Of a DNA stretch of 64,000 bases, positions 27,212 through 35,655 are shown one piece after another. A program made the position numbers and the translations under genes. The notes under the pieces are model-generated. The model was not told where the DNA came from. It did not search any database and worked only from the letters and a program-made list of their open reading frames with translations. This DNA is from RGIG9060 sp052173655 (GTDB lineage: Bacteria > Spirochaetota > Spirochaetia > Treponematales > Treponemataceae). The stretch lies in contig JBQMYD010000003.1 in the NCBI GenBank assembly GCA_052173655.1, forward strand, positions 240,138-304,137, read 5' to 3'. Positions within the stretch are counted from its first letter, which is position 1. Every line of letters begins with the position of its first letter.

Positions 27212-27640
27212 CTAAGGATCCGAAGCTTGTACTCCGGAATCAATGAAGCTTGGGGAAGAATTATCGATTTCAGAAGTTTGTGATTCGGAAGTTTGTGCAA
27301 CTGCAATTTCTTTGATCATAATTTCATTTCCTTGAAGCAGATACGTTTTTTCACTTTTGCAGTAAGGGCAAATTTTTCCGTTCTCAATTGTAGGGTATTC
27401 TTTTTCACAAGATTCACAAAATGTTATGGCAGGGACTTTTTCAATAATCAGTTCTGCATCTTTTAACAGGTTACTTTCTTTTTTTATTGCCCATTTCCAG
27501 CAATCTTCAAGATAGTAAGGAATGACGGTTGTAACTTCGCCCAATTTCAAAGTTACCGAAGAAATTTTTGCTACGTTATTTTGCTGGGCAGCTTCCTTTA
27601 CGTCTTTTATTATGTAAAAAACAATACCTAATTCATGCAT
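27212..27640 (-). CDS. hypA: Hydrogenase/urease nickel metallochaperone HypA
   Basis: HypA hands nickel to HypB and the client enzyme. The 142-residue protein starts with the invariant MHE nickel-binding motif (MHELGIVFYIIKDV) and has the structural zinc site CESCEKEYP with CPYCKSEKTYLLQGNE. The last 25 residues are a Ser/Thr-rich tail (TSESQTSEIDNSSPS) that exceeds the usual length. No other hyp gene lies nearby; hypB is 22 kb away with its own promoter. The tail does not disturb the core motifs. Confidence 0.92.
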   Translation of the reverse strand: MHELGIVFYIIKDVKEAAQQNNVAKISSVTLKLGEVTTVIPYYLEDCWKWAIKKESNLLKDAELIIEKVPAITFCESCEKEYPTIENGKICPYCKSEKTYLLQGNEIMIKEIAVAQTSESQTSEIDNSSPSFIDSGVQASDP

Positions 27641-27688
27641 ACCGGATTTTCCTAAAATTGTATTTTTGTTATAAAATGCTCTTTACTG

Positions 27689-27717
27689 ATTATAACTTAG
27701 GCACTAAACATTGTAAA
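27689..27717 (-). promoter_or_regulatory. Promoter of hypA
   Basis: On the minus strand TTTACA (27717-27712) and TATAAT (27694-27689) are separated by 17 bases. The transcript would start near 27682, leaving about 42 nucleotides of leader. Confidence 0.65.
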
Positions 27718-27827
27718 TGAGAAAGTCTAAGTTGTTAAAAATAAGATATTATTTATTAAAAATAATTACAAAATTTTATATTTTAGTCATATAATATAGA
27801 AAATTGTTAATTTATTAGGAGGTAATA

Positions 27828-28055
27828 ATGGCTGAAGATTTTAAATATGAAATAACAGAATATCTTGGAGTTATATCAGAAGCAAAAAGCGGTTGGAAGC
27901 TTGAATTAAATATGGTTTCATGGGGAGAAAGAGAGCCTAAATTTGATTTACGCAGTTGGTCTCAGGATCATCAAAAAATGGGAAAAGGTACTACTTTTAC
28001 TAAAGAAGAAATAATTTCTCTTAGGGATTTGCTAAACAAGCTAAATTTTGACTAA
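27828..28055 (+). CDS. YdbC/PC4-like small DNA-binding protein
   Basis: This 75-residue protein matches the PC4-like YdbC pattern: FKYEITEYLGVISEAKSGW, then ELNMVSWGEREPKFDLRSW and a C-terminal helix (TFTKEEIISLRDLLNKL). Proteins of this fold bind single-stranded DNA as dimers. An AGGAGG site precedes the ATG, and a TATAAT at 27790-27795 may be its -10. It is convergent with holA. Confidence 0.82.
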   Translation: MAEDFKYEITEYLGVISEAKSGWKLELNMVSWGEREPKFDLRSWSQDHQKMGKGTTFTKEEIISLRDLLNKLNFD

Positions 28056-28062
28056 GATATAA

Positions 28063-29088
28063 TTAAATTTCAGAGTCATATTCGGCTGTTTTTGTTCCGT
28101 TTTTTATAACTATTCTGTAAAGTAAAATTTCAAGAAAGTTGTTTTCGCTGCTTGTGCCAAGGTGTCGGATTTGCATGTCTGAGGCGGAAATAGCTGCTAT
28201 TATTTTTTGAACTTGTTGAAGGTTCCATATACGGCTTGCATTTTTATATTGATTTTGCGCAATTACTGAGGCAAATCCATTTTTTTTTAATTCGATAGAG
28301 TCGGGAATTCCTTGTGAACAAAGAATAAGCCATTTTTTTAATTGTTTAAAAGCATACAAAAGCCCTGCTAATAAGGCTGTGGAATTTGAGTCTTTAGATT
28401 GTCTGATTTTCTGCAAAATTTCCAAAGAATTTTCAAGACGCTTAGCAGGACTTTTTTGTCCGTCAACTAAGGCAGCAAAGAGTGTAAAAGCATTTTCTTC
28501 ACGGTTATGAGTTAAAATATTTTGAACATCGTCAGCACTAATGGGACGATCATTTTTTAAACAAACAAAAAATCTGGAACACTCGTTTTTCAAAGCTTCC
28601 GTGTTGTTTTCTACCAAATTGAGTATAATTTGTGCAGCTTCTATTTCAATTTGAAAACCGTTTTTTCTAAAAAAATCAGTTATCCAAGGAATTTTTCGAT
28701 TTTCAAACATCTCCCAAAACATTTTTACATTTTCTTTGGGAAAAAGTTTTTCCAATTTTGCTTCTACAGAGTTTTCATCTGTAATTAAAACTAAAATTGA
28801 GTCTTGAAAGTTTTTATTTGAACAGGCGTTTGCCCAATCTGCTAATAATTGAATTTCATCTTTTTTCTTGATAAGTTCTGCATTTTTTAATACAACAAAG
28901 CGAGCATCCGAAAAAAGCGAACCGTTGGAAAGATATGCTAACACATCGGAGATGGTGGTTTCCGTTGCATAAAAAGTCTTAAACTCAACAGACGGAAACT
29001 GCTTCTCGGCTTTACTTTTTAATTGCTGAACGGCATCGTTTTTCTCTCCGAATTCAGGGCCTTTGTAAAGATAAAAAGGAATAGCCAT
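28063..29088 (-). CDS. holA: DNA polymerase III delta subunit
   Basis: The delta subunit opens the sliding clamp in the clamp-loader complex. The protein of about 341 residues starts MAIPFYLYKGPEFGEKND and has a degenerate AAA fold with ARFVVLKNAELIKKKD, ILVLITDEN and a helical C-terminal collar domain. HolA proteins are divergent, so the call rests on overall pattern and length. ATG 29088 fits the usual N-terminus; a GTG at 29115 overlapping the lexA stop is an alternative. It is the last gene of the hprK-ptsH-lexA-holA run. Confidence 0.85.
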   Translation of the reverse strand: MAIPFYLYKGPEFGEKNDAVQQLKSKAEKQFPSVEFKTFYATETTISDVLAYLSNGSLFSDARFVVLKNAELIKKKDEIQLLADWANACSNKNFQDSILVLITDENSVEAKLEKLFPKENVKMFWEMFENRKIPWITDFFRKNGFQIEIEAAQIILNLVENNTEALKNECSRFFVCLKNDRPISADDVQNILTHNREENAFTLFAALVDGQKSPAKRLENSLEILQKIRQSKDSNSTALLAGLLYAFKQLKKWLILCSQGIPDSIELKKNGFASVIAQNQYKNASRIWNLQQVQKIIAAISASDMQIRHLGTSSENNFLEILLYRIVIKNGTKTAEYDSEI

Positions 29089-29104
29089 TGCAATCTCGCA
29101 AGTT

Positions 29105-29707
29105 TTAATATTCACGAATGATGTGACTTAATTTTCCTAAGATCGTTACATCAGTCGTATAAATTGGGTTAAAATCCGGATTTTCGGGTTGTAGTCGGAT
29201 TCTTGCGGATTCTTTAAAAAATCTTTTTAATGTTACCGAATCATCTAAAAAAGCAACAACTATATCGCCATCTTTTGCTGTGGATTGTTGTTTTATAACG
29301 GCAAGATCACCATCGTTTATGCCGGCATCTATCATGCTTTTTCCACGAACGTAAAGTGCAAAATATTTTTCATCAGGTTTGATAAAAGGGGACGAAAGTG
29401 TTACGGTTCCTTCAAAATTTTCTTGGCAAAAAATCGGCTTGCCTGCTGCAACAGTTCCCATTATTGGAATTTCTTTAAAAAAATCTTTATTGTGATCTGA
29501 ATTTACGATTCTTATAGAACGTGATTGTTTTCCGATTTTTGTGATATAGTTCTTTTTTTCCAATGCACAAAAATGGTCTTGAATGGCTCTTACGCTGACA
29601 TTAAAATGCTCGGCCGTTTCTCTAATTGTTGGTGGGCAAGAGTGCGTATTGGTGAAGTTCACAACAAAATCAAAAATTTCTCGTTGTCTAACGGTTAATT
29701 CTTTCAT
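29105..29707 (-). CDS. lexA: LexA SOS repressor
   Basis: LexA represses DNA-damage genes and cleaves itself when RecA is activated. The 200-residue protein has the N-terminal winged helix (LTVRQREIFDFVVNF, PPTIRETAEHFNVS), the cleavage site Ala88-Gly89 in VAAGKP, catalytic Ser124 in GKSMIDAGI and Lys161 in VTLKRF. All residues needed for self-cleavage are present. It lies 5 bases after ptsH in a carbon-regulation cluster, an unusual place, and no separate promoter is obvious in that gap. Confidence 0.95.
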   Translation of the reverse strand: MKELTVRQREIFDFVVNFTNTHSCPPTIRETAEHFNVSVRAIQDHFCALEKKNYITKIGKQSRSIRIVNSDHNKDFFKEIPIMGTVAAGKPIFCQENFEGTVTLSSPFIKPDEKYFALYVRGKSMIDAGINDGDLAVIKQQSTAKDGDIVVAFLDDSVTLKRFFKESARIRLQPENPDFNPIYTTDVTILGKLSHIIREY

Positions 29708-29712
29708 TAAAA

Positions 29713-29979
29713 CTATTCCTCTTCAAATTTAGTTTCAAAAAGGTTACTTAAGGCTTCTACTGCTTCTTCAGCATCGGCACCTTCCGCCTTAACCAAAAGT
29801 TGTGTTTGATAGCATGCTGCCATGGTTATTACACCCATAATTGATTTTGCATTTATAGTCATAGAATCTTTTTCAATAAAAACTTCCGAAGTAAACCTAT
29901 TTGCTGTTTGAGCGATCAACGCTGCAGGGCGAGCATGAATTCCTGCTCTGTTTTTTACAATAACAATTTTTTCTGCCAT
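29713..29979 (-). CDS. ptsH: Phosphocarrier protein HPr
   Basis: This is an 88-residue HPr with the phosphoacceptor His15 in AGIHARPAA and regulatory Ser46 in AKSIMGV, the site phosphorylated by HprK. Both are intact. It sits 14 bases after hprK, the kinase that acts on it. The tail is acidic (FETKFEEE). No EI or sugar-specific EIIA/EIIB is in the window; in treponemes this system is thought to be mainly regulatory. Confidence 0.95.
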   Translation of the reverse strand: MAEKIVIVKNRAGIHARPAALIAQTANRFTSEVFIEKDSMTINAKSIMGVITMAACYQTQLLVKAEGADAEEAVEALSNLFETKFEEE

Positions 29980-29993
29980 TTCCTTCTCCTAGA

Positions 29994-30983
29994 TCAATAA
30001 CTATCTTCACTACCATAATATGCAGCTTGGGCTTCATCAGATTCAATCCATTTTAGAACATTTTGGTTAAAATCTTTTGCAGAAAAATATCCCATACTTT
30101 TTAGTCGTTCATTCATCGCAGCAGTTTCAATAATTATAGGGATATTTCTTCCCGGTTTTACAGGAATTTCCAAATATGGAACTTGAACTCCAAGCAAATC
30201 CATGGTGTTGTTCTCAGTTCCAAGTCTATCATAAATTTTATTATTATCCCATTCTTCAAGTCTTACAATTAGCTGTACTTCTTTTTGATTTCTAACAGAG
30301 CCTATTCCGTAAAGTTGTACTATATTTATGATACCAAGACCTCGAACTTCCATATGGTGGCCTATGATTTCATTTGAACCTCGTCCTATAATTGAAGTTC
30401 CGTTTATACATCGTAATTCAAGAATATCGTCTGCAACAAGACGGTGTCCTCTTTCTATTAATTCCAGGGCAGTTTCGCTTTTTCCTACTCCTGAATCTCC
30501 TAAAAGAATAATACCAAGACCGTAAACTTCAACTAAAACTCCGTGCATGATTTTTTTTGGAGCAAATACATTTGATAAAACACGTAGCATCCTAGTGGAA
30601 AATTCAGAGGAATCCAAATCAGTTTGTAAAATAGCACAATTGGCAGCTTCTGAAATTTCAAGAAATTCTTGAGGAGGCATCAAGCTTCTTGTAAAAACAC
30701 AACAAGGTATATCATATGAAAAAAGTTTACGGATATTTTCAACTTGATTGTCGGAAAGGAGAGTTTTTAGATACGAAACTTCTCCCCGGCCAAAAAGTTG
30801 AACTCTCTCATAAGCAAAATTTTCGTAAAAACCGGAAAGTGCAAGACCCGGTCGATTTAGATCGGGAATTGTAATTTTTCTATCAAGTCCTTTTCTACCG
30901 CTGATACAACGCAAATTCAGGACATTCAAACCTTGGAGATTTAAGTCTAGTAGATCTAAAACCGTAAAATCCTTATCAATCAT
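29994..30983 (-). CDS. hprK: HPr kinase/phosphorylase
   Basis: HprK phosphorylates and dephosphorylates HPr on Ser46 according to energy state. The 329-residue protein has the N-terminal regulatory domain, the P-loop GDSGVGKSETALELIERGH near residue 155 and the HprK signature EVRGLGIINI followed by the C-terminal K-loop region. It is first in the hprK-ptsH-lexA-holA cluster. A complex inverted repeat lies in the 115-base gap between it and the upstream hibernation factor. Confidence 0.95.
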   Translation of the reverse strand: MIDKDFTVLDLLDLNLQGLNVLNLRCISGRKGLDRKITIPDLNRPGLALSGFYENFAYERVQLFGRGEVSYLKTLLSDNQVENIRKLFSYDIPCCVFTRSLMPPQEFLEISEAANCAILQTDLDSSEFSTRMLRVLSNVFAPKKIMHGVLVEVYGLGIILLGDSGVGKSETALELIERGHRLVADDILELRCINGTSIIGRGSNEIIGHHMEVRGLGIINIVQLYGIGSVRNQKEVQLIVRLEEWDNNKIYDRLGTENNTMDLLGVQVPYLEIPVKPGRNIPIIIETAAMNERLKSMGYFSAKDFNQNVLKWIESDEAQAAYYGSEDSY

Positions 30984-31022
30984 GAAAGAAAATATAACAC
31001 AAAAATGAAAGAGATTTCAACA

Positions 31023-31069
31023 AAACGAAACTAAAGACCTAAGATAAACTAAAATTTTTAGTTTCGTTT
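31023..31069 (-). repeat. Nested inverted repeats between the hibernation factor gene and hprK
   Basis: AAACGAAACTAAA (31023-31035) and TTTAGTTTCGTTT (31057-31069) are perfect 13-base complements. A third element, AAACTAAA at 31046-31053, can pair with the same TTTAGTTT (31057-31064). On the minus-strand RNA the first-transcribed arm can therefore choose between a near and a far partner. The far hairpin ends in TTTTGTT. This is either a simple terminator or a switchable attenuator. Confidence 0.55.
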
Positions 31070-31098
31070 ATCGAGTGAAATTAAAATCCTAAGTAGAA

Positions 31099-31389
31099 TT
31101 ATTTACCTTGAATTTTATCCTTTTCTTTTTTTATTTTTTGATCAAGAGTGTCCATCAATTTATTAACGGCTGCCTCAAATTCAAAATCGTTTGCAGAACA
31201 ATGTGCAGAAATTCCCCATCTAAAATTAACAGTGCTGTCCACAAATATTTTTTTATCTTCATGTTTTACTTTAAGATTCAAGTCGATAATTAAGTCATCG
31301 GCATATTTTATCCGTTCCAGCTTTTTGTCGATGAAACTCTGTTGATCAGGTCTTAAAGTAAGATTTACTGCTGTAATTGAAGTTGTCAT
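31099..31389 (-). CDS. hpf: Short-form ribosome hibernation promoting factor (HPF/RaiA family)
   Basis: This 96-residue protein binds the ribosomal decoding region during slow growth. It shows the family pattern: ITAVNLTLRPDQQSFIDKKLERI, the VNFRWGISAHCSANDFEFEAAV strand-helix segment and a basic DKLDQKIKKEKDK-like tail. It is the short form without the C-terminal dimerisation domain. AGGAGG precedes the ATG. In proteobacteria hpf often neighbours rpoN and hprK, and rpoN is indeed only 700 bases away here on the same strand. Confidence 0.85.
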   Translation of the reverse strand: MTTSITAVNLTLRPDQQSFIDKKLERIKYADDLIIDLNLKVKHEDKKIFVDSTVNFRWGISAHCSANDFEFEAAVNKLMDTLDQKIKKEKDKIQGK

Positions 31390-31466
31390 TGCAAGCCTCC
31401 TTTTTCATGTTGCATACGTAGATTATAAATCTTCAACGCTGGAAAAGCAAAGGATTTTTTTATAGA

Positions 31467-32072
31467 ATGACGGTTATGAAAAATGACTTTAAAATCCGAA
31501 AAGCAACGGAACAAGATATTGATTGCATAATGCAAATCGAAGAAAAAGGTTTTATTAGAGAGATAAGGGAAAGCCGAAAAGTTTTTTTGGAACGTATAAA
31601 AAACTGTCCGGACACTTTTTTAATTTTTGAAAGTGAAAGTGAAAATGAAAGTGAAAAATGTGGCGGAAAATTTTGTGGTAATTGTGGTAATAAAGATATT
31701 TTCGGATATTTGAGTGCAGAATTTTTACCTGAAATTCCCGATTGCAGTGAAAAAGTTGCCTTAAATCACACGCCTAATTGTATTACAAATCAAGAAAATC
31801 AACCTTTTCCCGTATTATACATAAGTTCTTTTTCGCTTCTACCGAATTACCGAGGAAATGGGAACGGAAAAAAATGCTGGAATCTTGCAATGGAACATTT
31901 TGAAAAAAATTTTCCGTTTGGAACTAAATTTTGCCTTTTAGTAAACGAACAATGGATTGCAGCCAAAAAAATTTACATTTCAAACGGTTTTGTAGAAAAA
32001 AAAGTTTTCAAAAATTTTTTTCCTTGTTCGGAAAACGGAAATTTTGCGAACGGAATTTTAATGGTAAAATAA
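31467..32072 (+). CDS. GNAT-family N-acetyltransferase
   Basis: This is a 201-residue acetyl-CoA-dependent acetyltransferase of unknown substrate. The acetyl-CoA loop is SSFSLLPNYRGNGNGKKCW, a GNAT motif A variant. Between the strands FLIFE and IFGYLSAEF lies a low-complexity insert (ESESENESEK) coded by repeated GAAAGT-like hexamers, followed by CGGKFCGNCGN, which could bind a metal. ATG 31467 or the ATG at 31476 may be used; the ribosome site is weak for both. It is inserted on the opposite strand between hpf and rpoN. Confidence 0.8.
   Translation: MTVMKNDFKIRKATEQDIDCIMQIEEKGFIREIRESRKVFLERIKNCPDTFLIFESESENESEKCGGKFCGNCGNKDIFGYLSAEFLPEIPDCSEKVALNHTPNCITNQENQPFPVLYISSFSLLPNYRGNGNGKKCWNLAMEHFEKNFPFGTKFCLLVNEQWIAAKKIYISNGFVEKKVFKNFFPCSENGNFANGILMVK
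31629..31658 (+). repeat. Hexanucleotide tandem repeat inside the acetyltransferase gene
   Basis: Five near-identical units of GAAA(G/A)(T/A) in frame code for the ESESENESEK insert. Because the unit is six bases, copy changes would lengthen or shorten the protein without frameshift. Confidence 0.65.
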
Positions 32073-32124
32073 AACTGCAATATGTCTCCTCCTCACACAC
32101 AACTTCCGACTTAGCAAATAATAT

Positions 32125-33627
32125 TTATCTATCGTAACTGGAATTAAGATTAAGTTCCGATCGGTATTTTGCAACAGTTCTGCGAGCTATGTTTATTCCG
32201 GACTGTGCCAATTTTTCGGCAAGTTTTTGATCACTTAATTGTTTTTTATTATTTTTTTCGTTTTCTGCAATAATTTTTGCCAATTGTTGCTTTATTGCCT
32301 CTTTTGAAGTGAGATGTGTCTCTTCATTTTGTAAATTGGATGTTATATTTTTTTTTGTTTCTGTTTTTGCTGAAATATTTACCGCATTACTAAAAAAATA
32401 TTTGAATTCAAATAAGCCCCAATGGCATAGGAGATATTTTTCGTTGGCAATTCGGCTGACAGTAGTTTCATGAACCCCTATTTTTTCTGCAACATCTTTC
32501 ATTCTAAGAGGTTTGATATGCCCCACTCCTTTTTCAAAAAAATCTTTTTGTTCTCTGACAATTTGAATAGCTGTTTTTTGGAGTGTTTGATTACGCATAT
32601 CTATTGAAGATAAAAAATTACGAGCATCTTGGACAGATTTTTTTACTTCTTCATTTTCATTTTGAAATTTAAGAAATTCCTTATTTATTTGAACTGACGG
32701 AAGATTTGTTTTTACCAATTCTACATAAAATTGAGGATTTTCCTTTTCATCGTTATCGTCAAAAATAGTTTTTACAACAACATCGGGAGAAATGTAGAGA
32801 GTATGCCCAGGAGCAAACTCTCTTGCCGGAAAAGGCTCTAAAGATCGTATTTGCTTTAAAATTAATTCGATATTTTCAAGATTCGTTTTAATTTTATTTT
32901 CAGCAAGTTTTTTTTGAATTGTTAAGGGGCGAGGATTTTGCAAAAGATGAAAGTATTGCTCCAAAAAAACAATTACATTTAAATTTTCTTTATCTTCGTT
33001 CATTTTTAGGTTTTTACCGAATTTTTCTTTTGCTTGAAGAAGGAGGCTTTCTTTCATGTCTTTGCAGGCAACTCCTATAGGATCAAAAGTTTGAATTTTT
33101 TTAAGAACCCGCTGAACTGTTTGTTTGTCTGCATGAATAGTGTTTTCTTGAATATTATCAAAATTTGAAGAATTACTTTCATTAAAAAAAAGACTTTCCA
33201 AGGCTACTATATGATAACCGTGTTTATCAAGGTTTTGAATTATCATTTTCCCTATTTCATTTTCTTGCGAATTCAAATTAAGAATGTTGAGCTGGCTTAA
33301 TAAATGCTCCCGTAAAGTTTCTCCGCGTGATTCGGTGTTTTCAAGAAAAGCTTGAAAATTATCGCTGGCTATATTTGCCTGTGTATTTTCCGACTTTGAT
33401 GAAATATGAGTATTTTCAAAAAAATTATAAGAATACTCGCTTCGTGTATTAGACTTTTCTTCCTTTGAAGATTCAACTATTTCTAAAGCCGGATTTTTTT
33501 CAACTTCCTGTAAAATTTTTTCTCTAAGCTGATCTATAGGTTCTGATAAAAGATTTATAGATTGTATCATTTTGTATGAGAGTTTTTGCTGCTGAGAAAG
33601 ATTTTGATTTAAATTTAACCCCGACAT
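32125..33627 (-). CDS. rpoN: RNA polymerase sigma-54 factor
   Basis: RpoN directs RNA polymerase to -24/-12 promoters that need an ATP-driven activator. The 500-residue protein has the glutamine-rich region I (LNLNQNLSQQQKLSYKM), the core-binding domain, the helix-turn-helix LRMKDVAEKIGVHETTVSRI and the C-terminal RpoN box as ARRTVAKYR near residue 485. The stretch around residues 55-90 is low-complexity. A perfect matching promoter lies before the small heat-shock gene in this window. No activator of the AAA+ type is encoded here. Confidence 0.95.
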   Translation of the reverse strand: MSGLNLNQNLSQQQKLSYKMIQSINLLSEPIDQLREKILQEVEKNPALEIVESSKEEKSNTRSEYSYNFFENTHISSKSENTQANIASDNFQAFLENTESRGETLREHLLSQLNILNLNSQENEIGKMIIQNLDKHGYHIVALESLFFNESNSSNFDNIQENTIHADKQTVQRVLKKIQTFDPIGVACKDMKESLLLQAKEKFGKNLKMNEDKENLNVIVFLEQYFHLLQNPRPLTIQKKLAENKIKTNLENIELILKQIRSLEPFPAREFAPGHTLYISPDVVVKTIFDDNDEKENPQFYVELVKTNLPSVQINKEFLKFQNENEEVKKSVQDARNFLSSIDMRNQTLQKTAIQIVREQKDFFEKGVGHIKPLRMKDVAEKIGVHETTVSRIANEKYLLCHWGLFEFKYFFSNAVNISAKTETKKNITSNLQNEETHLTSKEAIKQQLAKIIAENEKNNKKQLSDQKLAEKLAQSGINIARRTVAKYRSELNLNSSYDR

Positions 33628-33696
33628 ATAGTTAAAATTCCTTATATTCTCAATTCATTGTAGCACAAAAGCTTTTCTTCAGGTATACTATAGATT

Positions 33697-35001
33697 ATGA
33701 AAACTTTTGAAAACTATGCATTAAAAAAACCTTTGATTCTTTTACCAAAGGACAAAAAAAATCTTGAAACTTGGGCAGTAATAGCCTGTGATCAGTATAC
33801 TCAAGACAGAGAATACTGGAAAAAAGTTGAACAGATTGTTGGAAATAATCCTTCAACCTTGAAAATTACGTTGCCGGAAGTATATCTTAATGACAGCGAT
33901 AAGATTGAACGAATTGAAAAGATAAATGCAACTATGACAGAGTATCTGGCAAGCGGTATTTTTGAAGAACCTGTAGAAAATTTTGTTTATATTGAACGAA
34001 CAACAGGTTACGGGAGAATAAGAAAGGGTCTTATGGCTGCTATTGATTTGGAAACTTATGAGTGGACTCCTTTGACAAAAGCATTGATCAGAGCTACGGA
34101 AGCTACAATTTTGGATAGAATTCCTCCTCGTGTGGAAATTAGAAAAAATGCTTCAATAGAACTTCCTCATATAATGCTACTTGTAAATGACAGTGAAAAA
34201 AATTTAATTGAAAAAACAGGTGAAATTGCAAAAAAGTCTCCAAAACTTTATGAAACAAATTTAATGATGAATGGTGGTTCAATTTGCGGTTGGGAAGTTT
34301 GCGGTAACGAAGCTGAAACAAATGTTTTAAAAGCCTTGGAAAATATAGCAGAAAAACAAGTACAAAAAGATGGAAGCATTTTTATGTTTGCTGTTGGTGA
34401 CGGGAATCATTCCTTGGCAACTGCAAAAACAATATGGAATAAAATGAAAGAAGAAGGAGCCCCTCTTTCTTCTCCGGCACGTTTTGCTCTTGTAGAAATC
34501 GTAAATATTTATGATGAAGGATTGACTTTTGAACCAATACACAGAGTGTTGTTCAATATGAAGGCAGATAACTTACTTGTAAAACTAAGCTCTTCTCTTG
34601 ATGGGGAAATTGAAAATGTAAATTCACCGGAAGAATTGGAGCAGAGGGTGAATTCTTCAAAGGCTGATTTCGGTTTTGTTTACGAAATGAACGGGAAAAT
34701 AATGTACACTCTTTTGAAGACAAAAATAGAGGAACTTGCAGTGAGTCGTTTACAGCCTTCCTTAGATGAAGTTTTAAAAGCGGAAGGTGCTTCGAAGGAT
34801 GATATTGATTATATCCATGGAAGTGATGAAGTTTTCAGACTTGGCGGAAAAGAAGGTGCAATTTCTATTTTACTTCCTCCAATTGCAAAGGAAACTTTTT
34901 TTGCTACAATTGCCGATAAAGGTCCTCTTCCTAGAAAAAGCTTTTCAATGGGCGAAGCCAGCGAAAAGAGATTTTATATGGAAGCAAGAAAAATAAAGTA
35001 G
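33697..35001 (+). CDS. DUF1015 family protein
   Basis: This 434-residue cytoplasmic protein matches the DUF1015 pattern by recall (PKDKKNLETWAVIACDQYTQD, VGDGNHSLATAKTIW, IDYIHGSDEVFRLG). Its function is unknown. No ribosome site precedes the ATG, and TATACT at 33684-33689 would place the transcript start about one base before it, so the message may be leaderless, although no good -35 is seen. It is followed 8 bases later by hisB. Confidence 0.8.
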   Translation: MKTFENYALKKPLILLPKDKKNLETWAVIACDQYTQDREYWKKVEQIVGNNPSTLKITLPEVYLNDSDKIERIEKINATMTEYLASGIFEEPVENFVYIERTTGYGRIRKGLMAAIDLETYEWTPLTKALIRATEATILDRIPPRVEIRKNASIELPHIMLLVNDSEKNLIEKTGEIAKKSPKLYETNLMMNGGSICGWEVCGNEAETNVLKALENIAEKQVQKDGSIFMFAVGDGNHSLATAKTIWNKMKEEGAPLSSPARFALVEIVNIYDEGLTFEPIHRVLFNMKADNLLVKLSSSLDGEIENVNSPEELEQRVNSSKADFGFVYEMNGKIMYTLLKTKIEELAVSRLQPSLDEVLKAEGASKDDIDYIHGSDEVFRLGGKEGAISILLPPIAKETFFATIADKGPLPRKSFSMGEASEKRFYMEARKIK

Positions 35002-35009
35002 AAAAGATT

Positions 35010-35627
35010 ATGCGTACTGCAAAAATCCTGCGAAATACCAATGAAACTAAAATTGAATTAGTATTGAATTTAGATGGCAGCGGAAGGTGTGATGTAGAAA
35101 ATCCTATCGGATTTTTTGCTCATATGCTTAGTTCTTTTTGCAAACATGGACTTTTTGACTTAAGCGGTAAGATTTTTGGTGATTTAGAAGTTGACCAGCA
35201 TCATCTGATTGAAGATACGGGAATTGCTTTGGGAATGGCTTTTTCAGAAGCTCTTGGTAATTGTGCAGGAATTTACAGGAATGGTTTTTGTCTTTTTCCA
35301 ATGGATGAAAGTCTTTGCAGAGCGGCCGTTGATTTTGGCGGAAGACCGTTTCTTGTTTGCGAAGCAAAACTTACAGGAGTTCCTTTGGTTTCTGTTGGAC
35401 ATGACGGAAAAGAAAGTCTTTTTCAAACTGATTGTTTTGAAGATTTTTGGCAAGGTTTTGTCAGTACGGCCAACTGTAATTTGCATTTGGAAGCTTTGTG
35501 CGGACGCAGTGATCATCACAAAATGGAAGGGCTTTTTAAAGCAGCAAGTCGTGCTATGAGGCAGGCGGTAGAAATTGACAAGAGACGAAATGGAGAAATC
35601 CCTTCAACAAAAGGTTTTATTATTTAA
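35010..35627 (+). CDS. hisB: Imidazoleglycerol-phosphate dehydratase
   Basis: This enzyme of histidine biosynthesis dehydrates imidazoleglycerol phosphate using two Mn2+ ions. The 205-residue single-domain protein has both metal motifs, DQHHLIEDTGIALG and GRSDHHKMEGLFKA, in two repeated halves, and the usual C-terminal STKGFI. No phosphatase domain is fused. It lies between DUF1015 and hisG. The rest of the pathway is not in the window. Confidence 0.95.
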   Translation: MRTAKILRNTNETKIELVLNLDGSGRCDVENPIGFFAHMLSSFCKHGLFDLSGKIFGDLEVDQHHLIEDTGIALGMAFSEALGNCAGIYRNGFCLFPMDESLCRAAVDFGGRPFLVCEAKLTGVPLVSVGHDGKESLFQTDCFEDFWQGFVSTANCNLHLEALCGRSDHHKMEGLFKAASRAMRQAVEIDKRRNGEIPSTKGFII

Positions 35628-35655
35628 AAATTTGTTTATGCCGGAGAAAAGAGTT

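Noticed and set aside
27683..27735. AACTTAG...CTAAGTT inverted repeat near tRNA-Thr as an integration (att) remnant
   Set aside because: It resembles part of the tRNA acceptor arm but is short, lies across the hypA promoter, and no integrase or mobile gene is nearby.
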